Under the pieces are notes generated by a model. The model was not told the origin of the DNA and did no database searches. It saw nothing but the letters and a program-made list of their open reading frames with translations. DNA of 64,000 bases, from NCBI GenBank assembly GCA_002255905.1, contig NKIN01000007.1, positions 1 to 64,000 of the forward strand, in the 5' to 3' direction. Below are positions 16,996-25,338 of the stretch, piece by piece. Position 1 is the first letter of the stretch. Each line of letters opens with the position of its first letter. Both the position numbers and the translations under genes were made by a program. This DNA is from Burkholderiales bacterium PBB1. GTDB lineage: Bacteria; Pseudomonadota; Gammaproteobacteria; Burkholderiales; Burkholderiaceae_C.

Positions 16996-17682
16996 ATGCG
17001 CCCCCATTTCGATCCGCAACAGTGCCCCGTCCTGGCGATCGATGATCACCTGCCGGCAGTGCCTCGCGATCGGCTGGCGGCGCCCGCGCTGCGCGATCGG
17101 TTTGAACGCGCACCGGCATGGCAGCCTGAGCGTGTGGCCGATCGGCAACCACTGCCCAGGGCCCTGGTACATGCCTCGGTGCTGATGCCTCTGGTGCTTC
17201 GTGGCGACGACATCACGGTGTTGCTGACTCAGCGCTCTGAGCGGCTCAGCGATCACCCGGGCCAGATCAGTTTTCCGGGCGGGCGAGCTGAGCCAGAAGA
17301 CCAGAGCCCGATTGCCACCGCACTGCGCGAGGCCGAGGAAGAGGTCGGGCTGGCGCGCGACTTCGTGCAGGTGCTGGGCACCATGCCGCACTACACCACC
17401 GTCACTGGCTATGTCGTCACACCGGTGGTGGCACTGGTGCAGCCAGGCTTCAGCCTGAGTGTCGACGCCTCCGAGGTGGCTGAAGTGTTCGAGGTGCCGC
17501 TGGCCTACCTGATGTCACCGGCTCATCACCGCCGGCACGCGGTGGGTGAGGGCGACGAGGCCCGCGAATTCCTGTCGATGCCGTGGACGTCGCACGCTGA
17601 AGGTGGGACGCCCAAGTCCTATTTCATCTGGGGTGCCACCGCGGCGATGCTGCGCAACTTCTACCGATTCCTCGCGGCCTGA
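16996..17682 (+). CDS. Nudix hydrolase, CoA pyrophosphatase type
   Basis: A 228-residue Nudix protein. SFPGGRAEPEDQSPIATALREAEEEVGL carries the catalytic REAEEEVG of the Nudix box, and the upstream LLTQRSERLSDHPGQISFPGG matches the UPF0035 signature of CoA-diphosphatases (NudL-like), which cleave CoA to 3',5'-ADP and phosphopantetheine. The C-terminus TPKSYFIWGATAAMLRNFY is also typical of that group. The start ATG 16996 follows GAGGA with good spacing. It sits just after the operon terminator, so it may have its own promoter. Confidence 0.88.
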   Translation: MRPHFDPQQCPVLAIDDHLPAVPRDRLAAPALRDRFERAPAWQPERVADRQPLPRALVHASVLMPLVLRGDDITVLLTQRSERLSDHPGQISFPGGRAEPEDQSPIATALREAEEEVGLARDFVQVLGTMPHYTTVTGYVVTPVVALVQPGFSLSVDASEVAEVFEVPLAYLMSPAHHRRHAVGEGDEAREFLSMPWTSHAEGGTPKSYFIWGATAAMLRNFYRFLAA

Positions 17683-17723
17683 CCCACCGATGGGCGTATG
17701 ACCCCCCGCTATCATCGGCGGCG

Positions 17724-18713
17724 ATGAGCCTTTTTTCGGTCCTTCTGGCGCTGCTGCTCGAACAGCTGAAACCCCTGCAGCGCGGCACGGCGATTCATTC
17801 TGCGATGACCTCCTGGCAGCGCTGGGTGGGTCGAAATTTCGACGCCGGCCGCGACCATCACGCGTGGGTGGTGTGGATCATCACCGTCGTGCTCCCTGGC
17901 GTGCTGGTGTGGCTTGTGCATGCGGGGATCACCCATTACAGCTTGCTGCTCGGGCTGGTGTGGAATGTGGCCGTGCTGTACCTGACGTTGGGTTTTCGCC
18001 AATTCAGCCATTACTTCACCGACATCCGCGATGCACTCGATCGCGAGGACGAGGCCGAGGCGCGCCGCCTGCTGACCGAATGGCGCCACCTCGATGTGAG
18101 CGAGTTGCCCCGTACCGAGTTGTTGCGCCATGTGATCGAGCACTCGCTGCTGGCCGCCCACCGCCACGTGTTCGGGGTGTTCTTCTGGTTCGTTGTGCTG
18201 TCGTCGCTGGGCTTCGGCCCGGCGGGTGCGGTGCTGTACCGCTGTGCCGAGTTCGCGAGCCGCTACTGGGCTTTTCGCAGCCGCACCATCGGCGAGCCGA
18301 CCAACGAACGGCTGATGGCGTTGTCACAGCGGCTCTTCGGCCTGATGGACCGCATCCCGGCACGGCTGACCGCCTTCGGCTTTGCGGTGGTCGGCAACTT
18401 CGAGGAGGCGATCAACGGCTGGCGCCGCGATGCCGAGCTGTGGCTGCACCCGAACGAAGGCATCATCCTGGCCGCCGCAGCGGGGGCGGTGGGCGTGCAA
18501 CTGGGCGGCACTGCCGCGCCCGGCGTGACGCCCGATCGATCGAAGACCTTCGACAAGGGCGTCGGCTTCGAGGACCTTGCCGCCGTGGGCTCTACCTCCG
18601 GCATGACGCCAGTGCTGGGCCACCTGCGCAGCATCGTGGGCCTGGTCTGGCGTTCGGTGGTGCTGTGGATGCTGCTGCTGGCCTTGTTGACGCTGGCCAA
18701 TCTGGTGGGCTGA
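17724..18713 (+). CDS. CobD/CbiB-like (AmpE-related) integral membrane protein
   Basis: A 329-residue membrane protein starting MSLFSVLLALLLEQLKPLQ, with hydrophobic segments at AWVVWIITVVLPGVLVWLV, HYSLLLGLVWNVAVLYLTLGF, GVFFWFVVLSSLGFGPAGAVLY and VVLWMLLLALLTLANLVG. The motif YLTLGFRQFSHYFTDIRDAL and the FGFFFWF-like region are characteristic of the betaproteobacterial CobD/CbiB family relatives of AmpE. No cobalamin genes are nearby, so a role in corrin synthesis is unlikely; function unknown. It is convergent with rsgA, 7 bp apart. Confidence 0.75.
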   Translation: MSLFSVLLALLLEQLKPLQRGTAIHSAMTSWQRWVGRNFDAGRDHHAWVVWIITVVLPGVLVWLVHAGITHYSLLLGLVWNVAVLYLTLGFRQFSHYFTDIRDALDREDEAEARRLLTEWRHLDVSELPRTELLRHVIEHSLLAAHRHVFGVFFWFVVLSSLGFGPAGAVLYRCAEFASRYWAFRSRTIGEPTNERLMALSQRLFGLMDRIPARLTAFGFAVVGNFEEAINGWRRDAELWLHPNEGIILAAAAGAVGVQLGGTAAPGVTPDRSKTFDKGVGFEDLAAVGSTSGMTPVLGHLRSIVGLVWRSVVLWMLLLALLTLANLVG

Positions 18714-18720
18714 CCCGCGC

Positions 18721-19638
18721 CTACCAGCGCGTGCCTTCGAGTTCCTGTCGTATCTCGCCGTAGATGCGGTAGCGCGATTCGCTGATCTCGCCCTGCGCCA
18801 GGGCTTCGCGCACGCCGCAACCCGGTTCCTGACGGTGAGTGCAGTTGTAGAAGCGGCATCGCGTCGAGGCCTCGCGCAAGTCGGGCATCAGGGCCGGAAG
18901 CTTTTGTGCGTCGACCTGCTTCAGGCCGAATTCCTGAAAGCCCGGCGAATCGATCAGGCCGGTGTGGCGTTCGGCATCCAGCCAGTACCACTGGGTCGAA
19001 GTGGTGGTGTGTCGTCCCGAGTTCAGCGCCTGCGACACCTCGCCCACCTGCGCGCGGGCATCGGGCGCGAGCAGGTTGATGAGCGTGCTCTTGCCGGTGC
19101 CGCTCGGCCCAAGCACCAGCGAGGCCTGGCCGGCCATCAGCGGCAACAGCAGCGCGCGAGACGCCTCGGGCTGCGCCTTCAGTGCCACCTCCAGCACACG
19201 GTAGCCCATCGCTGCATATGGCTTCAGTCGCTCCCGTGCGGCAGTGATCTGCGGCAGGTCGGATTTGTTCAACAGGATGCTCGCCGCAATGCCAGCGCTC
19301 TCGGCAGCGATCAGCGCACGCGCCAGTTGCGATTCGCTGAACACCGGCTCGCTGGCCACCATCACCAGCACCTGGTCGAGGTTGGCGGCGAAGGCCTTGG
19401 TCTTCCACTCGTCCTGGCGAAACAGCAGGTTGCGCCGCGGTTCCAGTTCCTCGATCACGCCTTCATCGCCCGAGATCTGCCAGCGCACCCGGTCGCCAAC
19501 GACGCACAGGCTCTTCTTGCCGCGCGGATGGCAGATGGTCCGTACCCCAGCCTCCGACTCGACGACGTAGTGGCGCCCGAAGCCGGAGACCACCAGCCCG
19601 CAGGTGGTCGGCGTGTCGCTTGCTTTCGCCTTGCTCAA
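18721..19638 (-). CDS. rsgA: Ribosome small-subunit GTPase A
   Basis: A 305-residue circularly permuted GTPase acting in late 30S maturation. An N-terminal OB domain (GLVVSGFGRHYVVES) precedes the permuted G motifs: NKSDLP (G4), SLVLGPSGTGKSTLINLLAP (G1) and DSPGFQEFGL (G3, DxxG). The C-terminal zinc module CRFYNCTHRQEPGCGVREAL is complete. It lies 13 bp downstream of the M48 protease gene on the same strand, a common betaproteobacterial pairing. Confidence 0.95.
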   Translation of the reverse strand: MSKAKASDTPTTCGLVVSGFGRHYVVESEAGVRTICHPRGKKSLCVVGDRVRWQISGDEGVIEELEPRRNLLFRQDEWKTKAFAANLDQVLVMVASEPVFSESQLARALIAAESAGIAASILLNKSDLPQITAARERLKPYAAMGYRVLEVALKAQPEASRALLLPLMAGQASLVLGPSGTGKSTLINLLAPDARAQVGEVSQALNSGRHTTTSTQWYWLDAERHTGLIDSPGFQEFGLKQVDAQKLPALMPDLREASTRCRFYNCTHRQEPGCGVREALAQGEISESRYRIYGEIRQELEGTRW

Positions 19639-19651
19639 GGCGTCGAGCCAC

Positions 19652-20935
19652 TCATGTGGCGGCGGCCGGTGTCTGCATCGCTGCCAGTCGCTCGGCGGCC
19701 GGTGGGTGCGAGTAATAGAAGCGGGCGTACAACGGGTCTGGCGTCAGCGTCGACGCGTTGTCCTTGTAGAGCTTCAGCAGCGCCGACGACAGATCACGCC
19801 CGCTGGCCTGTGCGCAGGCGTAGGCATCGGCCTCGAACTCATGGCGTCGCGACAAGCCGGCGAACAGCGGCGATACGAAGAAGCTGAACACCGGCACGAT
19901 CAGCATGAACAGCAGCAGGGCCACCGCGTCGTTCGATGCGGTCATCGACGGCTGCACCCCGAAGGCGCTGTAGAACCAGATCCGGCGCGAGAGCCAGCCC
20001 AGGATCGCGAAGCCGACCAGACTGATCGCGAACATCGAGGCGATGCGCTTGAGCACATGCCGGTGCTTGAAATGCCCCAGCTCGTGAGCCAGCACGGCCT
20101 CCACCTCGCCGGGCAGCAGCTTGTCGAGCAGGGTGTCGAAGAACACCACCCGTTTGGCCGCACCGAAGCCGGTGAAGTAGGCATTGGCATGCGCCGAGCG
20201 CTTGCTGCCATCCATCACGAAGAAGCCTCTGGCGAAGAAGCCGCACTTCGCCATCAGGGCTTGTACACGCGCTTCGAGCGAGGCGTCGGCGAGGGGTTTG
20301 AAGGTGTTGAACAAGGGCGCGATCACTGTCGGGTAGAGCACCAGCGCCAGCAGATTGAAACCCATCCATGCGCCCCAGGCCCACAGCCACCACAGCGCGC
20401 CGGTGCTGGCCATGATCGACAGCATGCCGGCCGCCAGCGGCAGGCCGATCAGCGCGCCCAGCACGATGCCCTTCAGCGCATCGACGAGGTACAGCTTCCA
20501 GGTGGTGCGGTTGAAACCAAAGGTCTGCTCGAGGCGAAAGGTGCTGTAGAGATCGAAGGGCGCGTCGAGCAGCGATCCGATCACCACGAAAGCGGACAGC
20601 AAAGCCAGCTGGTAGGCCATGTCGCCGTACGCCGGCTGAACGGCTTCGCGGATCGCGTTGTTGAGCACGCCGAGGCCGCCGAGCAAGGTCCAGCCGACCA
20701 GCACCGCTGCGCTGAAGGCCATCGTCCACAGGCCGAAGCTGCCCTTCGCAAGGGTGTAACGCGCAGCCTCACGATGCGCCTCCTGCGTGACGATGTCAGC
20801 GAACGCCGCAGGGACAGCGTCGCTGTGCTGCGCGACGTGGCGCATCTGCCGAGCGGCGAGCCAGAAGCGGATCAGCAAAGAAATGACGAGGGCGGCGGCG
20901 AACAGCAGCGCGAGCAGCGAGGCAGGGTGATTCAA
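19652..20935 (-). CDS. M48 family membrane metalloprotease (Ste24-like)
   Basis: A polytopic zinc protease related to CAAX prenyl protease Ste24. AVLAHELGHFKHRHVLKR carries the HExxH zinc motif, and RRHEFEADAYACAQASG gives the third ligand Glu. Hydrophobic segments at both ends build the membrane chamber. The N-terminal M48 domain LEQTFGFNRTTWKLYLVD is typical. I start at TTG 20935 (NHPASLLALLFAAALVISLL), immediately before the first membrane helix; the longer frame up to 21016 overlaps the orn leader and looks uncoding. Likely role: quality control of membrane proteins. Confidence 0.85.
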   Translation of the reverse strand: MNHPASLLALLFAAALVISLLIRFWLAARQMRHVAQHSDAVPAAFADIVTQEAHREAARYTLAKGSFGLWTMAFSAAVLVGWTLLGGLGVLNNAIREAVQPAYGDMAYQLALLSAFVVIGSLLDAPFDLYSTFRLEQTFGFNRTTWKLYLVDALKGIVLGALIGLPLAAGMLSIMASTGALWWLWAWGAWMGFNLLALVLYPTVIAPLFNTFKPLADASLEARVQALMAKCGFFARGFFVMDGSKRSAHANAYFTGFGAAKRVVFFDTLLDKLLPGEVEAVLAHELGHFKHRHVLKRIASMFAISLVGFAILGWLSRRIWFYSAFGVQPSMTASNDAVALLLFMLIVPVFSFFVSPLFAGLSRRHEFEADAYACAQASGRDLSSALLKLYKDNASTLTPDPLYARFYYSHPPAAERLAAMQTPAAAT

Positions 20936-21028
20936 GGCAACTTCGAAGGGTGACGTCGGAGTGCAGTGTAGGGGGCGAGGCGCATTGTCTTGGGAGCCGT
21001 AAGACAATCTCCGCAAGGAGTAACCAAC

Positions 21029-21586
21029 ATGACCACCCCCTTGGCAAAGAGCGATCAGAACCTGATCTGGATCGACCTCGAGATGACCGGGCTGTACCCG
21101 GAAACCGACCGCATCATCGAGATCGCGGTGATCGTCACCGACTCACAGCTGAATGTGCGCGTGGAGGGCCCGACGATCGCAGTGCACCAGAGCGATGCCG
21201 TGCTTGATGCGATGGACGCCTGGAACAAGGGCACGCATGGCCGCAGCGGGCTGATCGATCGTGTCAAGGCGTCAACCGTGGACGAAGTGCAGGCCGAGGC
21301 ACAGATAATTGCCTTCCTCGAGCAGTACGTGCCCAAGGGCAAGTCGCCGATGTGCGGCAACAGCATCTGCCAGGACCGGCGCTTTCTCGCGAAGACGATG
21401 CCGACGCTGGAAGATTTCTTTCACTACCGCAACCTCGATGTCAGCACGCTGAAGGAGCTGGCCAAGCGCTGGAAGCCCGCCATCCTCGACGGTTTCAAGA
21501 AAGCCCAGGCGCACACCGCGCTGGCCGACATCCGAGAGTCGATCGAGGAATTGGCTTACTACCGCGAGCACTTTCTGGCGGCGTGA
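21029..21586 (+). CDS. orn: Oligoribonuclease
   Basis: A 185-residue DEDDh exonuclease that degrades 2-5 nt RNA fragments and pGpG to mononucleotides. The motifs are [11 protein letters not shown] (Exo I, D and E), [11 protein letters not shown] (Exo II, D) and [18 protein letters not shown] (Exo III, H and D). The ribosome-binding site AAGGAG lies 8 bp before ATG 21029. It is divergent from the M48 gene. Confidence 0.97.
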   Translation: MTTPLAKSDQNLIWIDLEMTGLYPETDRIIEIAVIVTDSQLNVRVEGPTIAVHQSDAVLDAMDAWNKGTHGRSGLIDRVKASTVDEVQAEAQIIAFLEQYVPKGKSPMCGNSICQDRRFLAKTMPTLEDFFHYRNLDVSTLKELAKRWKPAILDGFKKAQAHTALADIRESIEELAYYREHFLAA

Positions 21587-21624
21587 GCTGATGGTCTGCC
21601 GACTGAGGGTTTCGCGGGAGCGCA

Positions 21625-21738
21625 GTGCTGGGCCACTGTGTTGCGTTCGTGTCCCCCGGGCCGGTTCACGAGCCGTTCGCTTCGGCTCAGGCCCACCGGC
21701 CCTCCTCCTTTACCTCACTCCACACAGCGGCCCAGCAC
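21625..21738 (-). ncRNA. Hairpin element copy 1 (unknown structured element)
   Basis: Read on the minus strand, the element has a basal stem of 19 bp (21738-21720 with 21643-21625, 17 of 19 paired), conserved box A GTAAAGGAGGAGGGCC (21713-21698), a variable hairpin (GAGCCG and CGGCTC around a short loop), and box B AACCGGCCCGGGGGACA (21666-21650). GGGCCGG in box A can pair with CCGGCCC in box B. The same architecture recurs in copy 2. No reading frame is conserved. It occupies part of the 399-bp non-coding interval between orn and trpS. The class is unidentified; it may be an RNA or a dispersed DNA repeat. Confidence 0.5.
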
Positions 21739-21801
21739 AGCGCTCGTGCCACCACCGGAGCAGTCGAAGTTTGAAATCCTTTGCATGCAACGGTGGTTCC
21801 G

Positions 21802-21935
21802 GCTGCCGAGGGCGTGGGGTGACCGGCGCAGCGAAGTAAAGGAGGAGGGCCGATGCGGTCTGGCCCATAGCGTCTAGGCGGCAAACCGGCCCCGGGGGAC
21901 ATGAGCGGAGCCGGTTACCCCGCGCCCTCGTCAGC
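21802..21935 (+). ncRNA. Hairpin element copy 2 (unknown structured element)
   Basis: Read on the plus strand, it has a basal stem of 25 bp (21802-21826 with 21911-21935, 22 of 25 Watson-Crick pairs and two of the other three G-U), box A GTAAAGGAGGAGGGCC (21836-21851), a variable centre, and box B with one extra C (21884-21901). The basal stem sequence is unrelated to that of copy 1, yet both stems pair. The copies are divergent and separated by 63 bp that include TTGCATGCAA. The last 50 bp before trpS show nothing else. Confidence 0.5.
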
Positions 21936-21985
21936 ACTGCGCAGACGTTCACACGTGGGCGGTCGTTCAAACGACGGAAGAGCGA

Positions 21986-23182
21986 TCAGTAATTGATCCC
22001 CATTGCATCCCGCACATCCCGCATCGTCTCCCGCGCCACGGTGCGCGCACGCTCGGTGCCGACCTCGACGATCCATTGAACCTGTTTCGGGTTGCTAAGG
22101 TAAGCCTCGGCGCGCTCGCGCCAGGGTTGCTGTTCGCGGATGATCGCGTCGATCACCGGCTGCTTGCACTCCAGGCAGCCGATGCCTGCCGTCTTGCAGC
22201 CCTTGACGACCCAGTCTTTCGTGTCGGCGTCTGAGTAAACCTGGTGGAACTGCCACACCGGGCAGCGGTCCGGGTCGCCGGCATCCGTGCGGCGCACGCG
22301 CTGCGGGTCGGTCGGCATGCGCTTGATCTTTTGTTCGACCACGGCCGGCTCTTCGCGCATCGCGATGGCGTTGCCGTAGCTCTTGCTCATCTTCGCGCCG
22401 TCAAGGCCCGGGAGCTTGCTCACTTCGGTCAGCAGCACCGCCGGCTCGTGCAGGATGGTCTTGCCGGCGCCGCGCAGGAAAGCGTCGAGCCGTTCACGGT
22501 CGGCTGCGCTCAAGGCGCCACTGGCGGCGATCAGCGCACGCGCCTGTGCCAGCGATTCATCGCTGCCGGTCTCCTGAAAGGCCTTGCGTGCGGCGGCGAA
22601 TGCCTTGCCGTCGTTCTTGCTCATCTTCTTGACGACAGTCAGCGCCAGCGCCTCTGCGTTCGGCTCGCGGCCATACAGGTGGTTGAAGCGGCGTGCCACC
22701 TCGCGGGTGATCTCGACGTGCGGCGCCTGGTCTTCCCCCACCGGCACGAACGAAGCCTTGTAGATCAGGATGTCGGCGGCCTGCAGCAGCGGGTAGCCGA
22801 GGAAGCCGTAGGTCGCGAGGTCGCGGTCCTTCAGCTTTTCCATCTGGTCCTTGTAGGTCGGCATGCGTTCCAGCCACGCGAGAGGCGTACCCATCGCCAG
22901 CAGCGTGAACAGCTCGGCGTGCTCGGGCAGGCGGCTCTGGATGAAGATCGTGCACTGCTCCGGGTCGAGCCCGGCGGCGATCCAGTCGATCACCATGTCG
23001 TAGACGTTCTTCTCGATGATCTCGCGGTCCTCGTAGTGCGTGGTCAGCGCATGCCAGTCGGCAACGAAATAGAAGCAGTCGAAATCGGCCTGCAGCCGCA
23101 CCCAGTTCTTCAGTGCGCCGTGGTAGTGGCCGAGGTGCAGGGCACCGGTGGGGCGCATGCCGGACAGGACTCTCTGTTTCAT
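21986..23182 (-). CDS. trpS: Tryptophan-tRNA ligase, probable [4Fe-4S] type
   Basis: A 398-residue class Ic synthetase. The HIGH-like motif is GALHLGHYHGAL, and KMSKS is GAKMSKSYGNAI. Compared with the 330-residue E. coli enzyme it has an insertion of about 60 residues between the catalytic domain and KMSKS (FQETGSDESLAQARAL and following). Near the C-terminus the sequence reads RCPVWQ, 21 residues from Cys to Cys, then KGCKTAGIGCLECKQP: C-x21-C-x6-C-x2-C, almost the Thermotoga TrpRS iron-sulfur motif (C-x22-C-x6-C-x2-C). The start is at MKQRVLSGMRPTGALHL, the conserved N-terminus. Confidence 0.95.
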   Translation of the reverse strand: MKQRVLSGMRPTGALHLGHYHGALKNWVRLQADFDCFYFVADWHALTTHYEDREIIEKNVYDMVIDWIAAGLDPEQCTIFIQSRLPEHAELFTLLAMGTPLAWLERMPTYKDQMEKLKDRDLATYGFLGYPLLQAADILIYKASFVPVGEDQAPHVEITREVARRFNHLYGREPNAEALALTVVKKMSKNDGKAFAAARKAFQETGSDESLAQARALIAASGALSAADRERLDAFLRGAGKTILHEPAVLLTEVSKLPGLDGAKMSKSYGNAIAMREEPAVVEQKIKRMPTDPQRVRRTDAGDPDRCPVWQFHQVYSDADTKDWVVKGCKTAGIGCLECKQPVIDAIIREQQPWRERAEAYLSNPKQVQWIVEVGTERARTVARETMRDVRDAMGINY

Positions 23183-23283
23183 GGGACAGCTCGGTGGTGA
23201 GGCTGGCGATTGTAGGTTTCAGCACTGCAGCGGGCCGATACACTGCGGCCGGCCGTTGAACCGCTTGAAACACACTTTGCGTC

Positions 23284-23919
23284 ATGAAGAACCTGGTCAT
23301 CCTCATCTCCGGTCGCGGCTCGAACATGGTGGCGATCGCCGAGGCCTGCGCCGCCGAGGGCTGGGATGCGCGAATTGCCGCTGTGATCAGCAACCGCAGC
23401 GATGCCGGAGGGCTGGTCTATGCGCAGCAGAACGGCATTCCGACGGCGGTGGTGAACCACCGCGATTTCGAGGATCGTGAGGCTTTCGATGCAACGCTGG
23501 CTCAGGTCATCGACGGGTTTGCGCCCGATCTGGTCGTGCTGGCCGGTTTCATGCGCATCCTGACGCCTGGCTTCGTGCAGCACTACGCTGGCCGCATGCT
23601 CAACATCCATCCGTCGCTGCTGCCGGCCTTTCCGGGCCTGCACACGCATCGCCGCGCGATCGAGGCCGGATGCAAGGTCGCGGGCACCACGGTCCACGTG
23701 GTGACGCCCGAACTAGACCACGGCCCGATCGTCGTGCAGGCCGTGGTGCCGGTACGGCCTGACGAGACCGAAGACACGTTGGCAGCGCGCGTGCTGGTGA
23801 TGGAGCACCAGGCGTATCCGCGGGCGGTGCGGTGGTGGATCGAAGGCCTGCTGGAGTCGACGGAGGACGGGCGCATCGTTCATCGCCATGGCGAGTCTCA
23901 GGCGCTGATGGGCGGCTGA
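23284..23919 (+). CDS. purN: Phosphoribosylglycinamide formyltransferase
   Basis: A 211-residue GAR transformylase of purine synthesis using 10-formyl-THF. KNLVILISGRGSNMVAIAEA starts the fold; the catalytic Asn/His/Asp set lies in MLNIHPSLLPAFPGLHTHRRAIEAG and VTPELDHGPIVVQA. The start ATG 23284 is set by the conserved opening. It is divergent from trpS and 36 bp upstream of the RNA methyltransferase gene. Confidence 0.96.
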   Translation: MKNLVILISGRGSNMVAIAEACAAEGWDARIAAVISNRSDAGGLVYAQQNGIPTAVVNHRDFEDREAFDATLAQVIDGFAPDLVVLAGFMRILTPGFVQHYAGRMLNIHPSLLPAFPGLHTHRRAIEAGCKVAGTTVHVVTPELDHGPIVVQAVVPVRPDETEDTLAARVLVMEHQAYPRAVRWWIEGLLESTEDGRIVHRHGESQALMGG

Positions 23920-23955
23920 GCGGGTCGACCCGAAGCCGCCCCGGATAATCGGGCG

Positions 23956-25215
23956 ATGCATCCCAACGCCTTGCTTGAGCTCGCCACGGAACTGCTGCAT
24001 CGGGTGATGCAGTTCAGTGCCCCCGCCGACAACGTCGTCTCCGATTTTTTCCGCCAGAACCGCGGCCTTGGCATGCGCGAGCGGCACACGCTGGCCGAAA
24101 CCACCTACACCGTGCTGCGTCAGCGCCCGCTGTTCCAGCACTTGGCGCAGTCGGGGAAGGGGGAGATGGAGCGCCGCCTGGCTCTGCTCGGCTGGCAGGG
24201 CAACGCGGCCTTTCTGCGCGCGGCGCTGCAAGAACACGAGGTGCAATGGCTGGAAAAGGTGGCTGCCGTCGATCGCACGGCGTTGCCCGACAAGCTGCGC
24301 CACAACCTGCCCGAATGGTTGGCCGATCGCTTGCATGCTGAAGTGGGCGGCGATTTCTGGCCGCTGGTCGAGGCGCTGAACGGCAGCGCACCGCTGGACC
24401 TGAGGGTCAACACCTTCAAGGCCAAGCGCGAGGCGGTGCAGGCGGAGTTCAAGGCGGCCAACATCGAGGCGTCGCCGACACCTTATTCGCCGTGGGGGCT
24501 GCGCATCGAAGGCAAGCCGGCGCTGCACAAACTTGACGTGTTCCTGCGTGGCGACGTTGAAGTTCAGGACGAAGGCAGCCAGCTGCTCGCGCTGTTGACC
24601 GATGCGAAGCGCGGCGAGATGGTCGTCGACTTCTGCGCCGGTGCCGGCGGGAAGACGCTGGCGCTCGGCGCCTCGATGCGCAACACCGGGCGGCTGTATG
24701 CGTTCGACACGTCTGGCCACCGTCTTGCTGCGCTGAAGCCCCGCCTGGCGCGCAGCGGGCTGTCCAACGTGCATCCGGTGCAGATCGCCCACGAGCGCGA
24801 CGACCGCATCAAGCGGCTGGCGGGCAAGATCGACCGGGTGCTGGTCGATTCACCCTGTTCCGGCCTGGGTACGCTGCGGCGCAACCCGGACCTGAAGTGG
24901 CGGCAGTCGCCACAGTCTGTCGATGAACTGCGCGTCAAGCAGGCCGCCATCCTGGCCAGTGCATCGCGGCTGGTCAAACCAGGCGGTCGGTTGGTCTATG
25001 CGACGTGCAGCCTGCTGCGGTCCGAAAACGAGGCCATCGCCGACGCGTTTTCAGCCGAGCGCCTGCGGGACTTCAAGCCGATCGCGGTCGAATCGCTGCT
25101 CGATGCCGCTCATGTGGCGCAGGCGAGCACCTTGGTCAGCGGCCCCTACCTGCGCTTGTGGCCGCACCGCCATGGCACCGACGGGTTCTTTGCGGCGGTC
25201 TGGCAACGCACTTGA
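23956..25215 (+). CDS. RsmB/NOP-family RNA m5C methyltransferase
   Basis: A 419-residue SAM-dependent cytosine-C5 RNA methyltransferase. The SAM site is VVDFCAGAGGKTLALGA; the two catalytic cysteines are in RVLVDSPCSGLGTLRRNPD and LVYATCSLLRSENEA. A helical N-terminal half with NusB-like traces (NVVSDFFRQNRGLGMRERHTLAETTY) precedes it. The probable target is 16S rRNA (C967-type), but the N-terminal domain is divergent from E. coli RsmB, so I leave the symbol blank. Confidence 0.9.
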   Translation: MHPNALLELATELLHRVMQFSAPADNVVSDFFRQNRGLGMRERHTLAETTYTVLRQRPLFQHLAQSGKGEMERRLALLGWQGNAAFLRAALQEHEVQWLEKVAAVDRTALPDKLRHNLPEWLADRLHAEVGGDFWPLVEALNGSAPLDLRVNTFKAKREAVQAEFKAANIEASPTPYSPWGLRIEGKPALHKLDVFLRGDVEVQDEGSQLLALLTDAKRGEMVVDFCAGAGGKTLALGASMRNTGRLYAFDTSGHRLAALKPRLARSGLSNVHPVQIAHERDDRIKRLAGKIDRVLVDSPCSGLGTLRRNPDLKWRQSPQSVDELRVKQAAILASASRLVKPGGRLVYATCSLLRSENEAIADAFSAERLRDFKPIAVESLLDAAHVAQASTLVSGPYLRLWPHRHGTDGFFAAVWQRT

Positions 25216-25338
25216 TTCGGGCCGGATCGGCCTCAGCTCGCAATTGCCGGGCAAGGGTTGCATTGTTCAGGCCACTCCAGGGCGCCGGGCGGCGCCTACA
25301 ATCAAATGGTTTGACTCATTGCAGCGCGGACGCGATTC

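Noticed and set aside
21590-21970. Several 70-90-codon frames between orn and trpS on both strands
   Set aside because: They arise from the inverted hairpin elements; the two strands encode nearly the same low-complexity peptide because the repeat is inverted.
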